In this document: piece after piece, positions 50,806 to 59,633 of the stretch
How the letters are laid out: the number at the start of each line of letters is the position of its first letter
Numbering within the stretch: position 1 is the stretch's first letter
From: Prevotella sp.
GTDB taxonomy: Bacteria; Bacteroidota; Bacteroidia; Bacteroidales; Bacteroidaceae
Length of the DNA stretch: 64,000 nucleotides
Direction of reading: 5' to 3'
Assembly: GCA_017623155.1 (NCBI GenBank)
Contig: JAGAPR010000004.1
Coordinates: 1 to 64,000 of the forward strand
Position numbers and translations under genes: made by a program
Notes under the pieces: model-generated
Databases searched by the model: none
Seen by the model: only the letters and a program-made list of their open reading frames with translations
What the model was told of the DNA's origin: nothing

Positions 50806-51816
50806 ATGGGAAATACAAAGAAAAGAATGACGAAACAGTTTAAGTCGCTCGCTAAGATTGACTGGTGGCTGTCGTGGTCCGGTATTTTTTTTGGATGCAC
50901 GATAATGGCGGCGGGATTTGTTTATTTCATAAATCCGTATAATATCGTCCCCGGCGGTGTTTATGGAGCGAGCATAGTGCTGCATAACCTGTTTCCGAGT
51001 ATACAGGTGGGAACGTTTGGATACATGTTTGATATTCCGCTGCTTATAATCTCGATGCTGTTTCTCGGCTCAAAGCTCGGGTCGCGGACGATTGTCGCGG
51101 CATTGTCAACCCCGTCGATAATGAATATCCTGTCGCGTCTGAGTTATCCTACACAGGAAGCTCTCGAAAGTCTCGATCCGGCACAGTTGCTTGGCGGAAG
51201 CGTGGATATGACGGAGCATCTGATGCTCACAACCATTGTGGGAGCCACGCTGATAGGAATTGGTTGCGGCATCGTTGTGCGCAGTCAGGGCACCACCGGG
51301 GGCAGTGACATCGTGGCGATGCTTATCCAAAAGTATATGCACATACGGTTCTCCACGGCCATTCTCATGGTGGATGCCATGGTTGTGCTGTTCGGACTGG
51401 TGGTTATCGGTTTCGGAGTGGGCAGCACCGACGATAGTACAACGCCCTCGTGGCTGCTGTCTTTCTATTCGTTGATAGCCATATTCATAACTTCACGCGT
51501 ATTGGCATACGTGATAAATGGCGCGAAAGACGACAAGTTGCTGTTTGTGATAAGCAAGAAGGAGATGCACGAGCTGCATCGTTTTATACTCAGAGACCTC
51601 GACCGATCGGCCACCATGATAAAAAGCAGTGGGTTATATACCGGTGCCGACAAGGAAATGCTGTTCCTCGTAGTGAGTCAAAAGGAAGTGACAGCGGTGA
51701 AAAGCAAGATAAAAGAGGTTGACCCGCACGCCTTTGTTGTTGTCACCGACGTGTATGATACGTTCGGCGAAGGCTGGAAACAGCTGCCGTCGGCCGGTGA
51801 GTTGCAGCCGGAATAA
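50806..51816 (+). CDS. YitT-family membrane protein (DUF161/DUF2179)
   Basis: A 336-residue inner-membrane protein: five to six helices with the DUF161 features FVYFINPYNIVPGGVYGASIVLHNLF and GSQGTTGGSDIVAMLI-like (here RSQGTTGGSDIVAMLIQKY), then a cytosolic DUF2179 domain (LFVISKKEMHELHRFIL, ESGLYTGADKEMLFLVVSQKE). The transport substrate of this family is not established. It lies 51 bases after the Fe-S protein gene and has a palindromic terminator at its end. Confidence 0.88.
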   Translation: MGNTKKRMTKQFKSLAKIDWWLSWSGIFFGCTIMAAGFVYFINPYNIVPGGVYGASIVLHNLFPSIQVGTFGYMFDIPLLIISMLFLGSKLGSRTIVAALSTPSIMNILSRLSYPTQEALESLDPAQLLGGSVDMTEHLMLTTIVGATLIGIGCGIVVRSQGTTGGSDIVAMLIQKYMHIRFSTAILMVDAMVVLFGLVVIGFGVGSTDDSTTPSWLLSFYSLIAIFITSRVLAYVINGAKDDKLLFVISKKEMHELHRFILRDLDRSATMIKSSGLYTGADKEMLFLVVSQKEVTAVKSKIKEVDPHAFVVVTDVYDTFGEGWKQLPSAGELQPE

Positions 51817-51845
51817 GGATGCTTTTTAGGAATTAGATGGAGTTA

Positions 51846-51890
51846 GAAAGAGTTATCGCAGGCGCAGCCTGCGATAACTCTTTCTTTTTT
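51846..51890. terminator. Palindromic terminator (GAGTTAT type)
   Basis: GAAAGAGTTATCGCAGGC (51846-51863) pairs perfectly with GCCTGCGATAACTCTTTC (51867-51884), followed by a T-run. It separates the convergent yitT-like and cdsA genes and is the same design as the repeat at 22495-22527. Confidence 0.9.
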
Positions 51891-51896
51891 TAGCAT

Positions 51897-52745
51897 TTAA
51901 AACATTGTCAGCGTATAAAGATATACCACCGCCGCCGGAATGGCGAGCAGAGAGGAGTCGAAACGGTCGAGCATGCCACCGTGTCCGGGAAGTATCGAAC
52001 CGCTGTCTTTGACACCGAGGGTACGCTTGAAAAGGCTTTCCACAAGGTCGCCCCAAGTTCCGAATATGACAACGGTAAGCCCGAGACCTATCCATTCGGG
52101 CATACTAAGCTGCAAATCGTTCACTCCGTATTTTTCGGTGAGATACCAAATGCCGGCAGCCGCGCCCATTACGACTACGGCTCCGCCTATCGAACCCTCC
52201 CAACTTTTGCCCGGACTGACACGTGGAAACAGTTTGTGACGGCCCAAAAGTGAGCCCACACAGTATGCTCCTGTGTCGTTAAGCCAAAGGAAAACAAAGA
52301 TACTGAGCGGCATGAGGTATGTATATGCCACGCCGTCGGTCGTCGCCCTGAATGCGAGTACGTTGAGAAGAGAGAACGGTAGGGCGGCATACATCTGACT
52401 CATCATTGTATATGCCCACGTGTTTATGGGATCGGCATTTTTTGTGTAAAGCTCGGCCACAAGCAGATAGATTGTCGTTACGAGGTAAGGGATGAATACC
52501 GTGGACGGCGTAAGGCCGCTGCAAAAACCAGTCATGGCCAAGAAAAGGTAGACACCGGCAACGGTGCAGATAAACCTGTTGGTGTCTACGCCGTCACGTT
52601 CGTTCACAAGTCCGGTGAATTCCCATACGGTCAATCCTGTGATGAGTGCGAAAAGAAATGTCATTGCCGTCGGCTCTAAGAAACAAACCACAATGGCTGC
52701 CACGAAAAATACACCAGTGATGGCACGCACTATAAAATTTTTCAT
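51897..52745 (-). CDS. cdsA: Phosphatidate cytidylyltransferase
   Basis: A 282-residue inner-membrane enzyme making CDP-diacylglycerol, the branch point of phospholipid synthesis. About eight helices; the CdsA signature is near the C-terminus: GTWGDLVESLFKRTLGVKDSGSILPGHGGMLDRFDS. It is last of the rsfS-ftsH-cdsA unit, 11 bases after ftsH, an order common in Bacteroidota. Confidence 0.95.
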   Translation of the reverse strand: MKNFIVRAITGVFFVAAIVVCFLEPTAMTFLFALITGLTVWEFTGLVNERDGVDTNRFICTVAGVYLFLAMTGFCSGLTPSTVFIPYLVTTIYLLVAELYTKNADPINTWAYTMMSQMYAALPFSLLNVLAFRATTDGVAYTYLMPLSIFVFLWLNDTGAYCVGSLLGRHKLFPRVSPGKSWEGSIGGAVVVMGAAAGIWYLTEKYGVNDLQLSMPEWIGLGLTVVIFGTWGDLVESLFKRTLGVKDSGSILPGHGGMLDRFDSSLLAIPAAVVYLYTLTMF

Positions 52746-52756
52746 TCGTCGTTATT

Positions 52757-54826
52757 TTATTTGTTTTGTTCCGTTTGATTGTCGGTGGCATTACCGTTGC
52801 CGTCACTTTCTGTGCCTGCGGTTTCGGCTTTCTTCGCCTCCGCTTCCCTTGCCAGTACCTCGGCGCGGCGTTCGGCCATGGCTTCGGCCTCGGCTCTCTG
52901 CTGCGCTTCGAGCAGTTCTTCTGCGCGACTTGCCCACGGGCGCTTTCCGAAAATGTTTTCAACGTCTTCCGCAAAGATTACTTCGCGGCTCATAAGCAGG
53001 TCGGCAAGCTTTGCATGCCCCTCGCTATGCTCGGTGAGTATCTTCTTCGCTCTGTCATATTGCTCGTTGATCATCTTCAGAACCTCGTCGTCCATAATCT
53101 TCGCTGTGGTCTCTGAGTACGGACGTTGCAGGCTGTATTCGTTGTTGTTATAATAGCAGATGTTGGGCAACTTGTCGCTCATTCCGGCGTATGCAATCAT
53201 TCCGTAAGCGCTCTTCGTGACTCTTTCAAGGTCGTTCATGGCTCCGGTGGAGATAAGGCCGGTGAATAATTCCTCGGCGGCGCGGCCTCCGAGAGTGGCA
53301 CACATCTCATCGAGCATCTCTTCTTTTGTCGTTATGGCACGTTCTTCGGGCATATACCATGCGGCACCGAGAGCTCTACCACGCGGCACTATACTCACTT
53401 TAACGAGCGGATTTGCGTGTTCGGTAAACCAAGATATGGTGGCATGTCCTGCCTCATGTATCGCGATGGTGCGCTTTTCTTTGTCGGTCATTATCTTGGT
53501 TTTCTTTTCCAGTCCGCCGATAATGCGGTCGACGGCATCAAGGAAGTCTTGTTTGCCAACGGTTTTGTTGTTGTGTCGTGCTGCTATAAGTGCTGCCTCA
53601 TTGCACACATTGGCAATATCTGCGCCCGAAAATCCCGGGGTTTGTCTTGCAAGATAGTCCACATCCACAGTCTCATCTATCTTCAACGGCTTTAAGTGAA
53701 CCTTGAAAATCTCTTTACGTTCGTTCAAATCGGGCAGGTCTACGTGTATCTGTCGGTCGAAACGTCCGGCTCGCAGCAAAGCGGAGTCGAGCATGTCGGC
53801 GCGGTTTGTGGCCGCAAGGATAATCACTCCGCTGTTTGTCCCGAAGCCGTCCATCTCCGTAAGCAGGGCATTGAGGGTGTTCTCGCGTTCGTCGTTGCCT
53901 CCCATCGCGGGGTTTTTGCTGCGTGCGCGTCCCACGGCATCAATCTCGTCGATGAAGATTATGCACGGCGACTTCTCTTTGGCCTTGCTGAAAAGGTCTC
54001 TTACACGACTCGCACCGACACCCACAAACATCTCGACAAAGTCGGAACCGCTCATCGAGAAGAACGGCACACCGGCCTCTCCAGCCACAGCCTTGGCAAG
54101 AAGTGTCTTGCCGGTACCGGGAGGACCCACGAGCAAGGCTCCCTTGGGGATTTTTCCTCCAAGTTCTGTATACTTCTGGGGACTCTTCAAGAAGTCCACA
54201 ATCTCCTGCACCTCTTGCTTCGCTCCGGCTTGTCCAGCCACGTCTTTGAACGTTATGTGCATCTCGTTTCCTTTCTCATACATCTTCGCGCGGCTCTTTC
54301 CAACATTGAATACACCGCCCGGACCGCCGCCGGAACCGCCGCTCATACGTCGCATCACAAACACCCAGAGGAACACGAAGAACACTATCGGCAACAGATT
54401 GAACAGTATTGTGGTAAACAAGTCGCTGTCTTTCTTGTTGTCATAACTGAAATCTCCGGTAAACTTCTTTTCTTTGCGGGCCTTTGCCACGAACTGTTCT
54501 ATCTGGTCGGTGGAACCTATTTGTACCGTTACAGACGGGTCTTTGCCTGTTTGGTCGACACCTTGTTTGAACACTTCGCGTATGTATTGCGGCTTGATGT
54601 GCATGTGAAGGATATTCTGTTCCTTGTTTACAACGATTTTAGAGGCATATCCTTTCATTACCATTACCTCAAACTGGTGGTATGAAGTCTCGGTCTTTAT
54701 GCTCGATTCGCTTCCGCCGGTAGTGAAAAATGTCACTCCGAGTATAATCAGAGCTATGGCGTAAATCCAACTCATGTTGAATTTCGGCATGTTCATCTTA
54801 GGGTCGTTACTGTTGTTTTTATCCAT
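52757..54826 (-). CDS. ftsH: ATP-dependent zinc metalloprotease FtsH
   Basis: A 689-residue hexameric membrane protease that degrades damaged membrane proteins and regulators. Two transmembrane helices (about 14-33 and 133-155) flank the periplasmic domain. The AAA module has [34 protein letters not shown] and the arginine-finger region [18 protein letters not shown]. The zinc site is [15 protein letters not shown]-terminal Ala/Glu-rich tail ([20 protein letters not shown]) extends beyond the protease. A Gly-rich stretch ([11 protein letters not shown]) follows the second helix. Confidence 0.97.
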   Translation of the reverse strand: MDKNNSNDPKMNMPKFNMSWIYAIALIILGVTFFTTGGSESSIKTETSYHQFEVMVMKGYASKIVVNKEQNILHMHIKPQYIREVFKQGVDQTGKDPSVTVQIGSTDQIEQFVAKARKEKKFTGDFSYDNKKDSDLFTTILFNLLPIVFFVFLWVFVMRRMSGGSGGGPGGVFNVGKSRAKMYEKGNEMHITFKDVAGQAGAKQEVQEIVDFLKSPQKYTELGGKIPKGALLVGPPGTGKTLLAKAVAGEAGVPFFSMSGSDFVEMFVGVGASRVRDLFSKAKEKSPCIIFIDEIDAVGRARSKNPAMGGNDERENTLNALLTEMDGFGTNSGVIILAATNRADMLDSALLRAGRFDRQIHVDLPDLNERKEIFKVHLKPLKIDETVDVDYLARQTPGFSGADIANVCNEAALIAARHNNKTVGKQDFLDAVDRIIGGLEKKTKIMTDKEKRTIAIHEAGHATISWFTEHANPLVKVSIVPRGRALGAAWYMPEERAITTKEEMLDEMCATLGGRAAEELFTGLISTGAMNDLERVTKSAYGMIAYAGMSDKLPNICYYNNNEYSLQRPYSETTAKIMDDEVLKMINEQYDRAKKILTEHSEGHAKLADLLMSREVIFAEDVENIFGKRPWASRAEELLEAQQRAEAEAMAERRAEVLAREAEAKKAETAGTESDGNGNATDNQTEQNK

Positions 54827-54848
54827 GATGATATAGGTGTTCCGTTGT

Positions 54849-55208
54849 TTAGTCGATATTAGGGATGTTTGTCATGTCGGCATCTTCCCATAAATGCTCC
54901 AAATCGTAATATTCTCTGACATCGGGCAGGAATATATGTACGAGCACATCCGAGTAGTCCATTGCCACCCATTGGGCATTATCGAGCCCAACCACCTTCA
55001 GGGGTTTCTCACCGTTCTCTATCCGTGTGATTTCACTTACGGAGTCGGCGATAGCCTCAACCTGTGCCGGCGACGAGCCTTGACATATCACGAAATACTT
55101 GCATATCGCTCCGTCGATGTTGCTAAGGTCGGCAATGACAATGTCGCTTCCTTTCTTTTCCTGAATACCTTTGGTTATAGTCTGTACTAATTGCTTTGTT
55201 TCTTCCAT
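54849..55208 (-). CDS. rsfS: Ribosomal silencing factor RsfS
   Basis: A 119-residue protein that binds ribosomal protein L14 and prevents subunit joining when nutrients are scarce. The family core is GSDIVIADLSNIDGAICKYFVICQGSS, with AQWVAMDYSDVLVHIFLPDVREYYDLEHLW at the C-terminus. It is first in rsfS-ftsH-cdsA, 22 bases before ftsH. Confidence 0.95.
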   Translation of the reverse strand: MEETKQLVQTITKGIQEKKGSDIVIADLSNIDGAICKYFVICQGSSPAQVEAIADSVSEITRIENGEKPLKVVGLDNAQWVAMDYSDVLVHIFLPDVREYYDLEHLWEDADMTNIPNID

Positions 55209-55321
55209 TTATAAATAATGTGTTACTATTTGGTTGTCATTTGTTTAAATTCCGGCATATTACCGATATAAGGCCGAGATGATGTCATTAGCAGACTGGC
55301 ATCCATCGGCTTGTTATTTGG

Positions 55322-55331
55322 TGCAAAGGTA
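55322..55331 (-). promoter_or_regulatory. -7 promoter element of rsfS-ftsH-cdsA
   Basis: Minus-strand TACCTTTGCA, about 113 bases before the rsfS ATG. The remaining gap, 55332-55479, is AT-rich with no gene that I can see. Confidence 0.6.
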
Positions 55332-55479
55332 ATGCAATTCGCAATGACGGCAAAATAAATTGGCATTTATTAGCAATTTTACGCTGTGTATAACTGTATG
55401 GATTTGCGAAAAACAGTCAATAATTTATGATTAAGGCCAAAAAACAGGAGAAAAATTTTGTAGGTTTATGAAAAATTGC

Positions 55480-55488
55480 TACCTTTGC
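55480..55488 (+). promoter_or_regulatory. -7 promoter element of tRNA-Gln
   Basis: TACCTTTGC, 38 bases before the tRNA-Gln 5' end, the same spacing as at tRNA-Pro. Confidence 0.7.
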
Positions 55489-55526
55489 ACACGCAAACGG
55501 ATAATTAATCCCGGCGCAATCAACAT

Positions 55527-55597
55527 TGGGATATGGTGTAATGGTAACACTACAGATTCTGGTCCTGTCATTCTTGGTTCGAGTCCGAGTATCCCAA
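55527..55597 (+). tRNA. tRNA-Gln (CTG)
   Basis: Acceptor TGGGATA pairs with TATCCCA; the anticodon loop TTCTGGT gives CTG, reading CAG; the T-arm is CTTGG-TTCGAGT-CCGAG. The discriminator is A and no CCA is encoded. Total length 71 bases. Confidence 0.95.
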
Positions 55598-55604
55598 CAC
55601 GATG

Positions 55605-55645
55605 AAAAGGCAAATGAAGCATAACGGCTCGTTTGCCTTTTTTTT
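55605..55645 (+). terminator. Terminator of tRNA-Gln
   Basis: AAAAGGCAAA (55605-55614) pairs with TTTGCCTTTT (55632-55641), followed by a T-run. The gap between here and 55810 holds nothing else that I recognise. Confidence 0.85.
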
Positions 55646-55809
55646 ATTTTCATATCCGTTATGATGTCTGCCAAAATCATGTATTTGTCGTCAAAACAAA
55701 TGAGCCAATACATCCCCGGCGGTCTGTCGGCAGAATGTATTGACTCATCAATCGTAATGCCTTTTCCGTTTATCTTGTCTGAAAAGCGTTACGGATAATG
55801 GTTACGCTG

Positions 55810-57162
55810 TTAGAAAAGGTATGTTTTTTCAAGCCAGTAAACCACGATACCGGCAAGATAACCCACGAATGCTATCCATGTGATTTTCTTCATATACCAG
55901 CCGAAAGTGATTTTCTCCAATCCCATAACAACGACGCCTGCGGCCGAACCGATAATCAGCATTGAGCCTCCCACACCGGCACAATAGGCGAGAAGTTGCC
56001 AGAAAACACCGTCAACGGCCATGTCGCCGGTTGCTTCCACAGGATACATGCCCATGCAACCGGCCACGAGAGGCACGTTGTCGACAATGCTCGACAGTAT
56101 GCCGATGATACCGGTCACGAGATAGTGATTGCCGGCGAATGTCACGTTGAGACCCTCGCCGAGGCTCTCGAGCACGCCAATCGTTTCGAGACAGGCCACG
56201 GCCATCAGTATGCCGAGGAAGAAAAGAATTGTTCCCATGTCTATGCGAGCGAGCATCTTCGTGATGCGCTTCTGCATTCCACTTCCGCTTTCCTCCTCGT
56301 TGTCGTGCGGCAGACTGCGGTAGAATATCTCGGTCACCGTCCACAGCACGCCGAGTACGAGCAGGATACCTACAAATGGAGGCAGGTGTGTTATTGATTT
56401 GAATATCGGCACGAAGATAAGACCGCCCACGCCGAGGAAGAATATCGTCTTGCGCTGTTTTGCCGACAGATAATCGTCGGCTGCGTCTTCCGTGTCGGCC
56501 ACCACTTCGCCAAGCTCACCTTTGAGAGATAGCGAGAGGAAATATGCCGGGATAACCATCGACACGATGGATGGAAGGATTATTTCGGTGATTACTCCGA
56601 GTGCCGTTATCACGCCCTTGTTCCAGAGCATGATGGTGGTAACGTCGCCGATGGGCGAGAATGCGCCTCCCGAGTTGGCCGAAATGACCACGAGCGAGGC
56701 ATATATAAGACGGTCTTTCTTGTCGGCCACGAGCTTGCGCAGTATCATAATCATGACAATACTTGTTGTCAGATTGTCGAGAATGGCCGATAGGATGAAT
56801 GTCATCACGGCAATTCGCCACAGCAACGCTTTCTTTGTACGTGTTTTCAGCATGTCGCGCACAAAATTGAAACCGCCGTTCTGGTCAACCAATTCCACTA
56901 TGGTCATTGCTCCCATGAGGAAGAACAGCGTGGTACCGGTGCTTCCAAGATGCTTCTCAATCACCTCGCTAACCGCCAGCGGGATGTTGTCGCCGATTGC
57001 GCTTGCGATGTAACTACCGGGGTCGAGCATGAACAATGTCCAGCAAAAAACGAACATCAACAGGGCTATTGCCGCTTTGTTGATTTTTGTCAGGCTTTCA
57101 ATGGCAATGAAGAAATAGCCGATAATGAAAACGGTGACAATAGAAAGAGTTAACGTTGTCAT
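55810..57162 (-). CDS. nhaD: Na+/H+ antiporter, NhaD family
   Basis: A 450-residue inner-membrane antiporter of the ion transporter superfamily with about 12-13 helices. Family segments include GDNIPLAVSEVIEKHLGSTG, FLMGAMTIVELVDQNGGF, ILDNLTTSIVMIMILRKL, NSGGAFSPIGDVTTIMLW and SSIVDNVPLVAGCMGMYP. It expels sodium in exchange for protons. It has its own promoter and lies downstream of copy 3 of the 449-bp element, which has the same orientation. Confidence 0.93.
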   Translation of the reverse strand: MTTLTLSIVTVFIIGYFFIAIESLTKINKAAIALLMFVFCWTLFMLDPGSYIASAIGDNIPLAVSEVIEKHLGSTGTTLFFLMGAMTIVELVDQNGGFNFVRDMLKTRTKKALLWRIAVMTFILSAILDNLTTSIVMIMILRKLVADKKDRLIYASLVVISANSGGAFSPIGDVTTIMLWNKGVITALGVITEIILPSIVSMVIPAYFLSLSLKGELGEVVADTEDAADDYLSAKQRKTIFFLGVGGLIFVPIFKSITHLPPFVGILLVLGVLWTVTEIFYRSLPHDNEEESGSGMQKRITKMLARIDMGTILFFLGILMAVACLETIGVLESLGEGLNVTFAGNHYLVTGIIGILSSIVDNVPLVAGCMGMYPVEATGDMAVDGVFWQLLAYCAGVGGSMLIIGSAAGVVVMGLEKITFGWYMKKITWIAFVGYLAGIVVYWLEKTYLF

Positions 57163-57197
57163 TTAATTTGATTTTGTTTTAAGTTTGTTTTTAATGC

Positions 57198-57207
57198 TGC
57201 AAAGGTA
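57198..57207 (-). promoter_or_regulatory. -7 promoter element of nhaD
   Basis: Minus-strand TACCTTTGCA, 35 bases before the nhaD ATG at 57162. Confidence 0.65.
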
Positions 57208-57374
57208 ATAATTAAATCGGTATATAAAACATTTACGGTATAAAATATTTACGTAATCGTTTTCTTTTTGGCTCATCACACATTTAACATCTCCCATCTA
57301 ACATCTCCTTTCTCCTTTCTTCCTCTCCTTGGGGAGGTCGGGTGGGACTCTTTTAACATCCGATGTGCCCTTTC

Positions 57375-57823
57375 GTTAAATATACATAAATAAAGTGTCA
57401 AGATATATTATGTTAACGTCGCTGAGAATCGATTCTTTTCCAAGAAAAATTTTTTTGGCGCAAATACGCGAGTTTTGAAGCACTTTGCATAAGTGCTTGT
57501 ATATAAAATACTTATAATGATTTGCCCCGTTTTGGGTTGTCTCGAAAATCGTCTTGTTTTGCAATTAGGCCGTAATTGCATTCCAATTAGGCCGTAATTG
57601 GGATGCAATAAGGCCGTAAACGCAATGCAATTACGGCCTTATTGCAAGGCAAAAATGCCCCAAAAAGGGTGAAAGCCGGTACGTGATTGTTTATAAATAT
57701 TAAATAACTGTCTTTTAAGTTAAATATTTTAAGTTAACAAAACCTACTTCGTGAAAATGCTTTGTATCGACTTTTTACTTTTCGTTTACATATTTTTAGT
57801 TCAACACGAAGTGAAAATGTTAA
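57375..57823 (-). repeat. 449-bp dispersed element, copy 3
   Basis: The third copy, on the minus strand, again exactly 449 bp, with landmarks at offsets 76, 178 and 259. It begins TTAACA and ends TTTAAC (read on the minus strand). Its centre differs: the third arm of the AGGCCG/CGGCCT cluster is turned round (CAATTACGGCCTAATTG instead of CAATTAGGCCGTAATTG), so here arms 1 and 2 form the best stem (GCAATAAGGCCGTAA / TTACGGCCTTATTGC). The 62-codon terminal frame (TTG 57564 to 57376) is kept. The element ends 212 bases before the nhaD ATG, in the same direction. Confidence 0.85.
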
Positions 57824-58233
57824 AAAGAGGCTCCGCCCTACATCTTCAAGAGTGAGGAGAAGTCCCTCTTAATCTCTTCAAAGTGGGAGAAACGGAGTGA
57901 AGAGTTATGATTACCAACAAGTCTTGAAAGCATTTGGCTTAACTCCTTAACTTCTAAATTTTTGCAAGCGATAATAGTAATGGTGATATTTCTCACGAGA
58001 CATCAGTCTTTTTGATTTCCTTTGTTTTGGTTTTATCTGACAGAAATAATTGAAAATACTACTGGCAAAGTTCCGGTTAGGGATTATTTCCGTCTATATG
58101 AATTCAAGGCATTTTGATTAAATGCCAGCAGAATAGAGATGTTTGAACATGAAATATTATAAACAAATTAAAAAAGTTGAGAGAGGAAGCGATGTTTTTT
58201 ATCGGCAATGACACATAATACGATTTTTATTCA
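57824..58233. other. Intergenic stretch without recognisable genes
   Basis: About 410 bases of AT-rich sequence between copy 3 of the dispersed element and the promoter at 58234. I see only short frames without start signals. Nothing can be supported as a gene. Confidence 0.5.
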
Positions 58234-58242
58234 TAATTTTGC
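58234..58242 (+). promoter_or_regulatory. -7 promoter element of the SGNH lipoprotein gene
   Basis: TAATTTTGC. The start codon is at 58501, so the leader would be about 250 bases and would contain the folded element at 58285-58413. Confidence 0.55.
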
Positions 58243-58284
58243 AGTGTGCCCGTAAGATTACGGACGCGCATTTTTTTATTGCTC

Positions 58285-58413
58285 ATTCTCCAACCGAATC
58301 ACCACCTCGAACGAAGAACGAGACAATACAGACTGACATGCCATTAGGTCGTGCCCTACGGGTGCAGACTTCCCATGGCGTGTCAGGGCTTGTGGTGAGC
58401 CCGGTTGGAGAAT
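58285..58413 (+). promoter_or_regulatory. Nested stem structure in the leader of the SGNH lipoprotein gene
   Basis: Four stems fit inside each other: ATTCTCCAACCG (58285) with CGGTTGGAGAAT (58402-58413), TCACCAC (58299) with GTGGTGA (58392-58398), GACATGCCAT (58335) with ATGGCGTGTC (58375-58384, one G-U), and GTGCCC (58351-58356) with GGGTGC (58360-58365, two G-U). All lie between the promoter and the ATG at 58501. It may be a cis-regulatory RNA; it matches no riboswitch I know. A non-autonomous mobile element is the alternative. Confidence 0.55.
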
Positions 58414-58500
58414 GGCGGAGTCTGCGCCTTTTTCCGTTTTTACGGTTGCGGGCAGCTCTGCCGGCAGGCTACGGACACACACCAACAAAGCAATAAAAAG

Positions 58501-59538
58501 ATGAAAAGTATCAGACAAAGACTTACCGGAACGGTAATGGCGGCAGCCCTGCTCACCACCTTGGCTGCATGCAGTGAGAAAAAGAACAAAGAGATAGTAT
58601 GCTGGGGCGACAGCCTGACAGCTCCGCACGGCGGGAAAAGCGTCAAGATGATGGTAAAAGGCATCATCAAAGGAAAGGCATATCCGGACTATCTGCAAGA
58701 CATGGCCGGCAACGGATATGAGATAATAAACGCCGGCGTGGGCGGAGAGAACACTCTGACGATAATGGCAAGGCAGGGAGCATGGCCGATGAAGCTGGCC
58801 CACGACGTGACGGTATACAGGAGCAGCGAGGAGAAATATGACAACTTCATAGGCAACGGAGACGTAGCGGGATTCGTATCGTCGTATAACGGCAAGAAAG
58901 TGACGCCGCTGCTGCAACTGGGATACGACACGGACAGTCCGGCACAGATGAACCCATGCACGATAGACGGCAAGCGGTTCACGATATCTTCCGAATCAAA
59001 ACATTGGAAAGAGAACGGCAGGTTCGTGTTTGAATACAACTACTTCATCAGTCCGCAGGAAGAGACGGACTCGTCGTATACGTTGAAAGCCGGAAGCACG
59101 GTGACTACATACGCCATGGAACACCTGCGGGGAAAGTATGCCAACGTGTTCTTCATCGGACAGAACGGTGGCTTCGCCGATGCGGCTGACCTGACAAGGC
59201 AACTTAAAGACATGATAAGATACAGCCGCAGCGGCAGGTTCGTGGTCGTCAGCTTCCACAAACCGAATGAGACCATGCCCACAATAGCAAGGATGAAAGA
59301 GATGGAAGACTCGCTGCACATGGCTTTCGGCAACCACTATATAAACTTGCGTGACTCGCTCGTAAGGAGCGGACTGCAACACGCCGGACTCACCCCGACA
59401 AGCACGGACCGAGACTCTATAAGGCACGGACAGGTGCCGCCGCAGCTGCTGACGGACGATGTGCATTTCACGGCAAAGGGATATAAGGAGATAGCAAGAC
59501 TTGTGAACGGCAAGTTCAAGCAATTGGGATATTGGTAA
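58501..59538 (+). CDS. SGNH/GDSL-hydrolase lipoprotein
   Basis: A 345-residue lipoprotein. I choose ATG 58501 because it begins a lipoprotein signal (MKSIRQRLTGTVMAAALLTT, lipobox LAAC); the frame is open 32 codons upstream, inside the leader. The hydrolase part shows VCWGDSLTAPHGG (nucleophile Ser), GVGGENTLTIMARQ (Gly block), FIGQNGGFAD (Asn block) and LLTDDVHFTAKGYKEIARL (Asp-X-X-His). The protein is likely surface- or periplasm-anchored and removes acyl groups from a glycan or lipid. The middle region (about 110-200) is long for a plain SGNH enzyme and may hold an inserted beta domain. Confidence 0.8.
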   Translation: MKSIRQRLTGTVMAAALLTTLAACSEKKNKEIVCWGDSLTAPHGGKSVKMMVKGIIKGKAYPDYLQDMAGNGYEIINAGVGGENTLTIMARQGAWPMKLAHDVTVYRSSEEKYDNFIGNGDVAGFVSSYNGKKVTPLLQLGYDTDSPAQMNPCTIDGKRFTISSESKHWKENGRFVFEYNYFISPQEETDSSYTLKAGSTVTTYAMEHLRGKYANVFFIGQNGGFADAADLTRQLKDMIRYSRSGRFVVVSFHKPNETMPTIARMKEMEDSLHMAFGNHYINLRDSLVRSGLQHAGLTPTSTDRDSIRHGQVPPQLLTDDVHFTAKGYKEIARLVNGKFKQLGYW

Positions 59539-59550
59539 TTTAAATGAAGA

Positions 59551-59633
59551 ATGAAGAGTGAAGAATGAAGAATTTGCTGCCGCTGTGAAAAGATATCATG
59601 CCGCATGGTTATTCTTCATTCTTCACTCTTCAT
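59551..59633. repeat. Palindromic GAAGA/TCTTC repeat, intergenic
   Basis: ATGAAGAGTGAAGAATGAAGAAT (23 bases, 59551-59573) is matched exactly in inverted form at 59611-59633 around a 37-base core. Core and arms resemble the copy inside the RecD-like gene (30811-30912). It lies between convergent genes, probably acts as a terminator, and its right arm supplies the TGA stop codon of the alpha/beta hydrolase. Confidence 0.85.

Noticed and set aside
53696..54685. Long frame antisense to ftsH
   Set aside because: It lies wholly within the well-supported ftsH gene and its peptide has no domain or signal that I recognise.
55417..55713. 98-codon minus-strand frame over tRNA-Gln
   Set aside because: It covers the tRNA gene and its terminator on the opposite strand.
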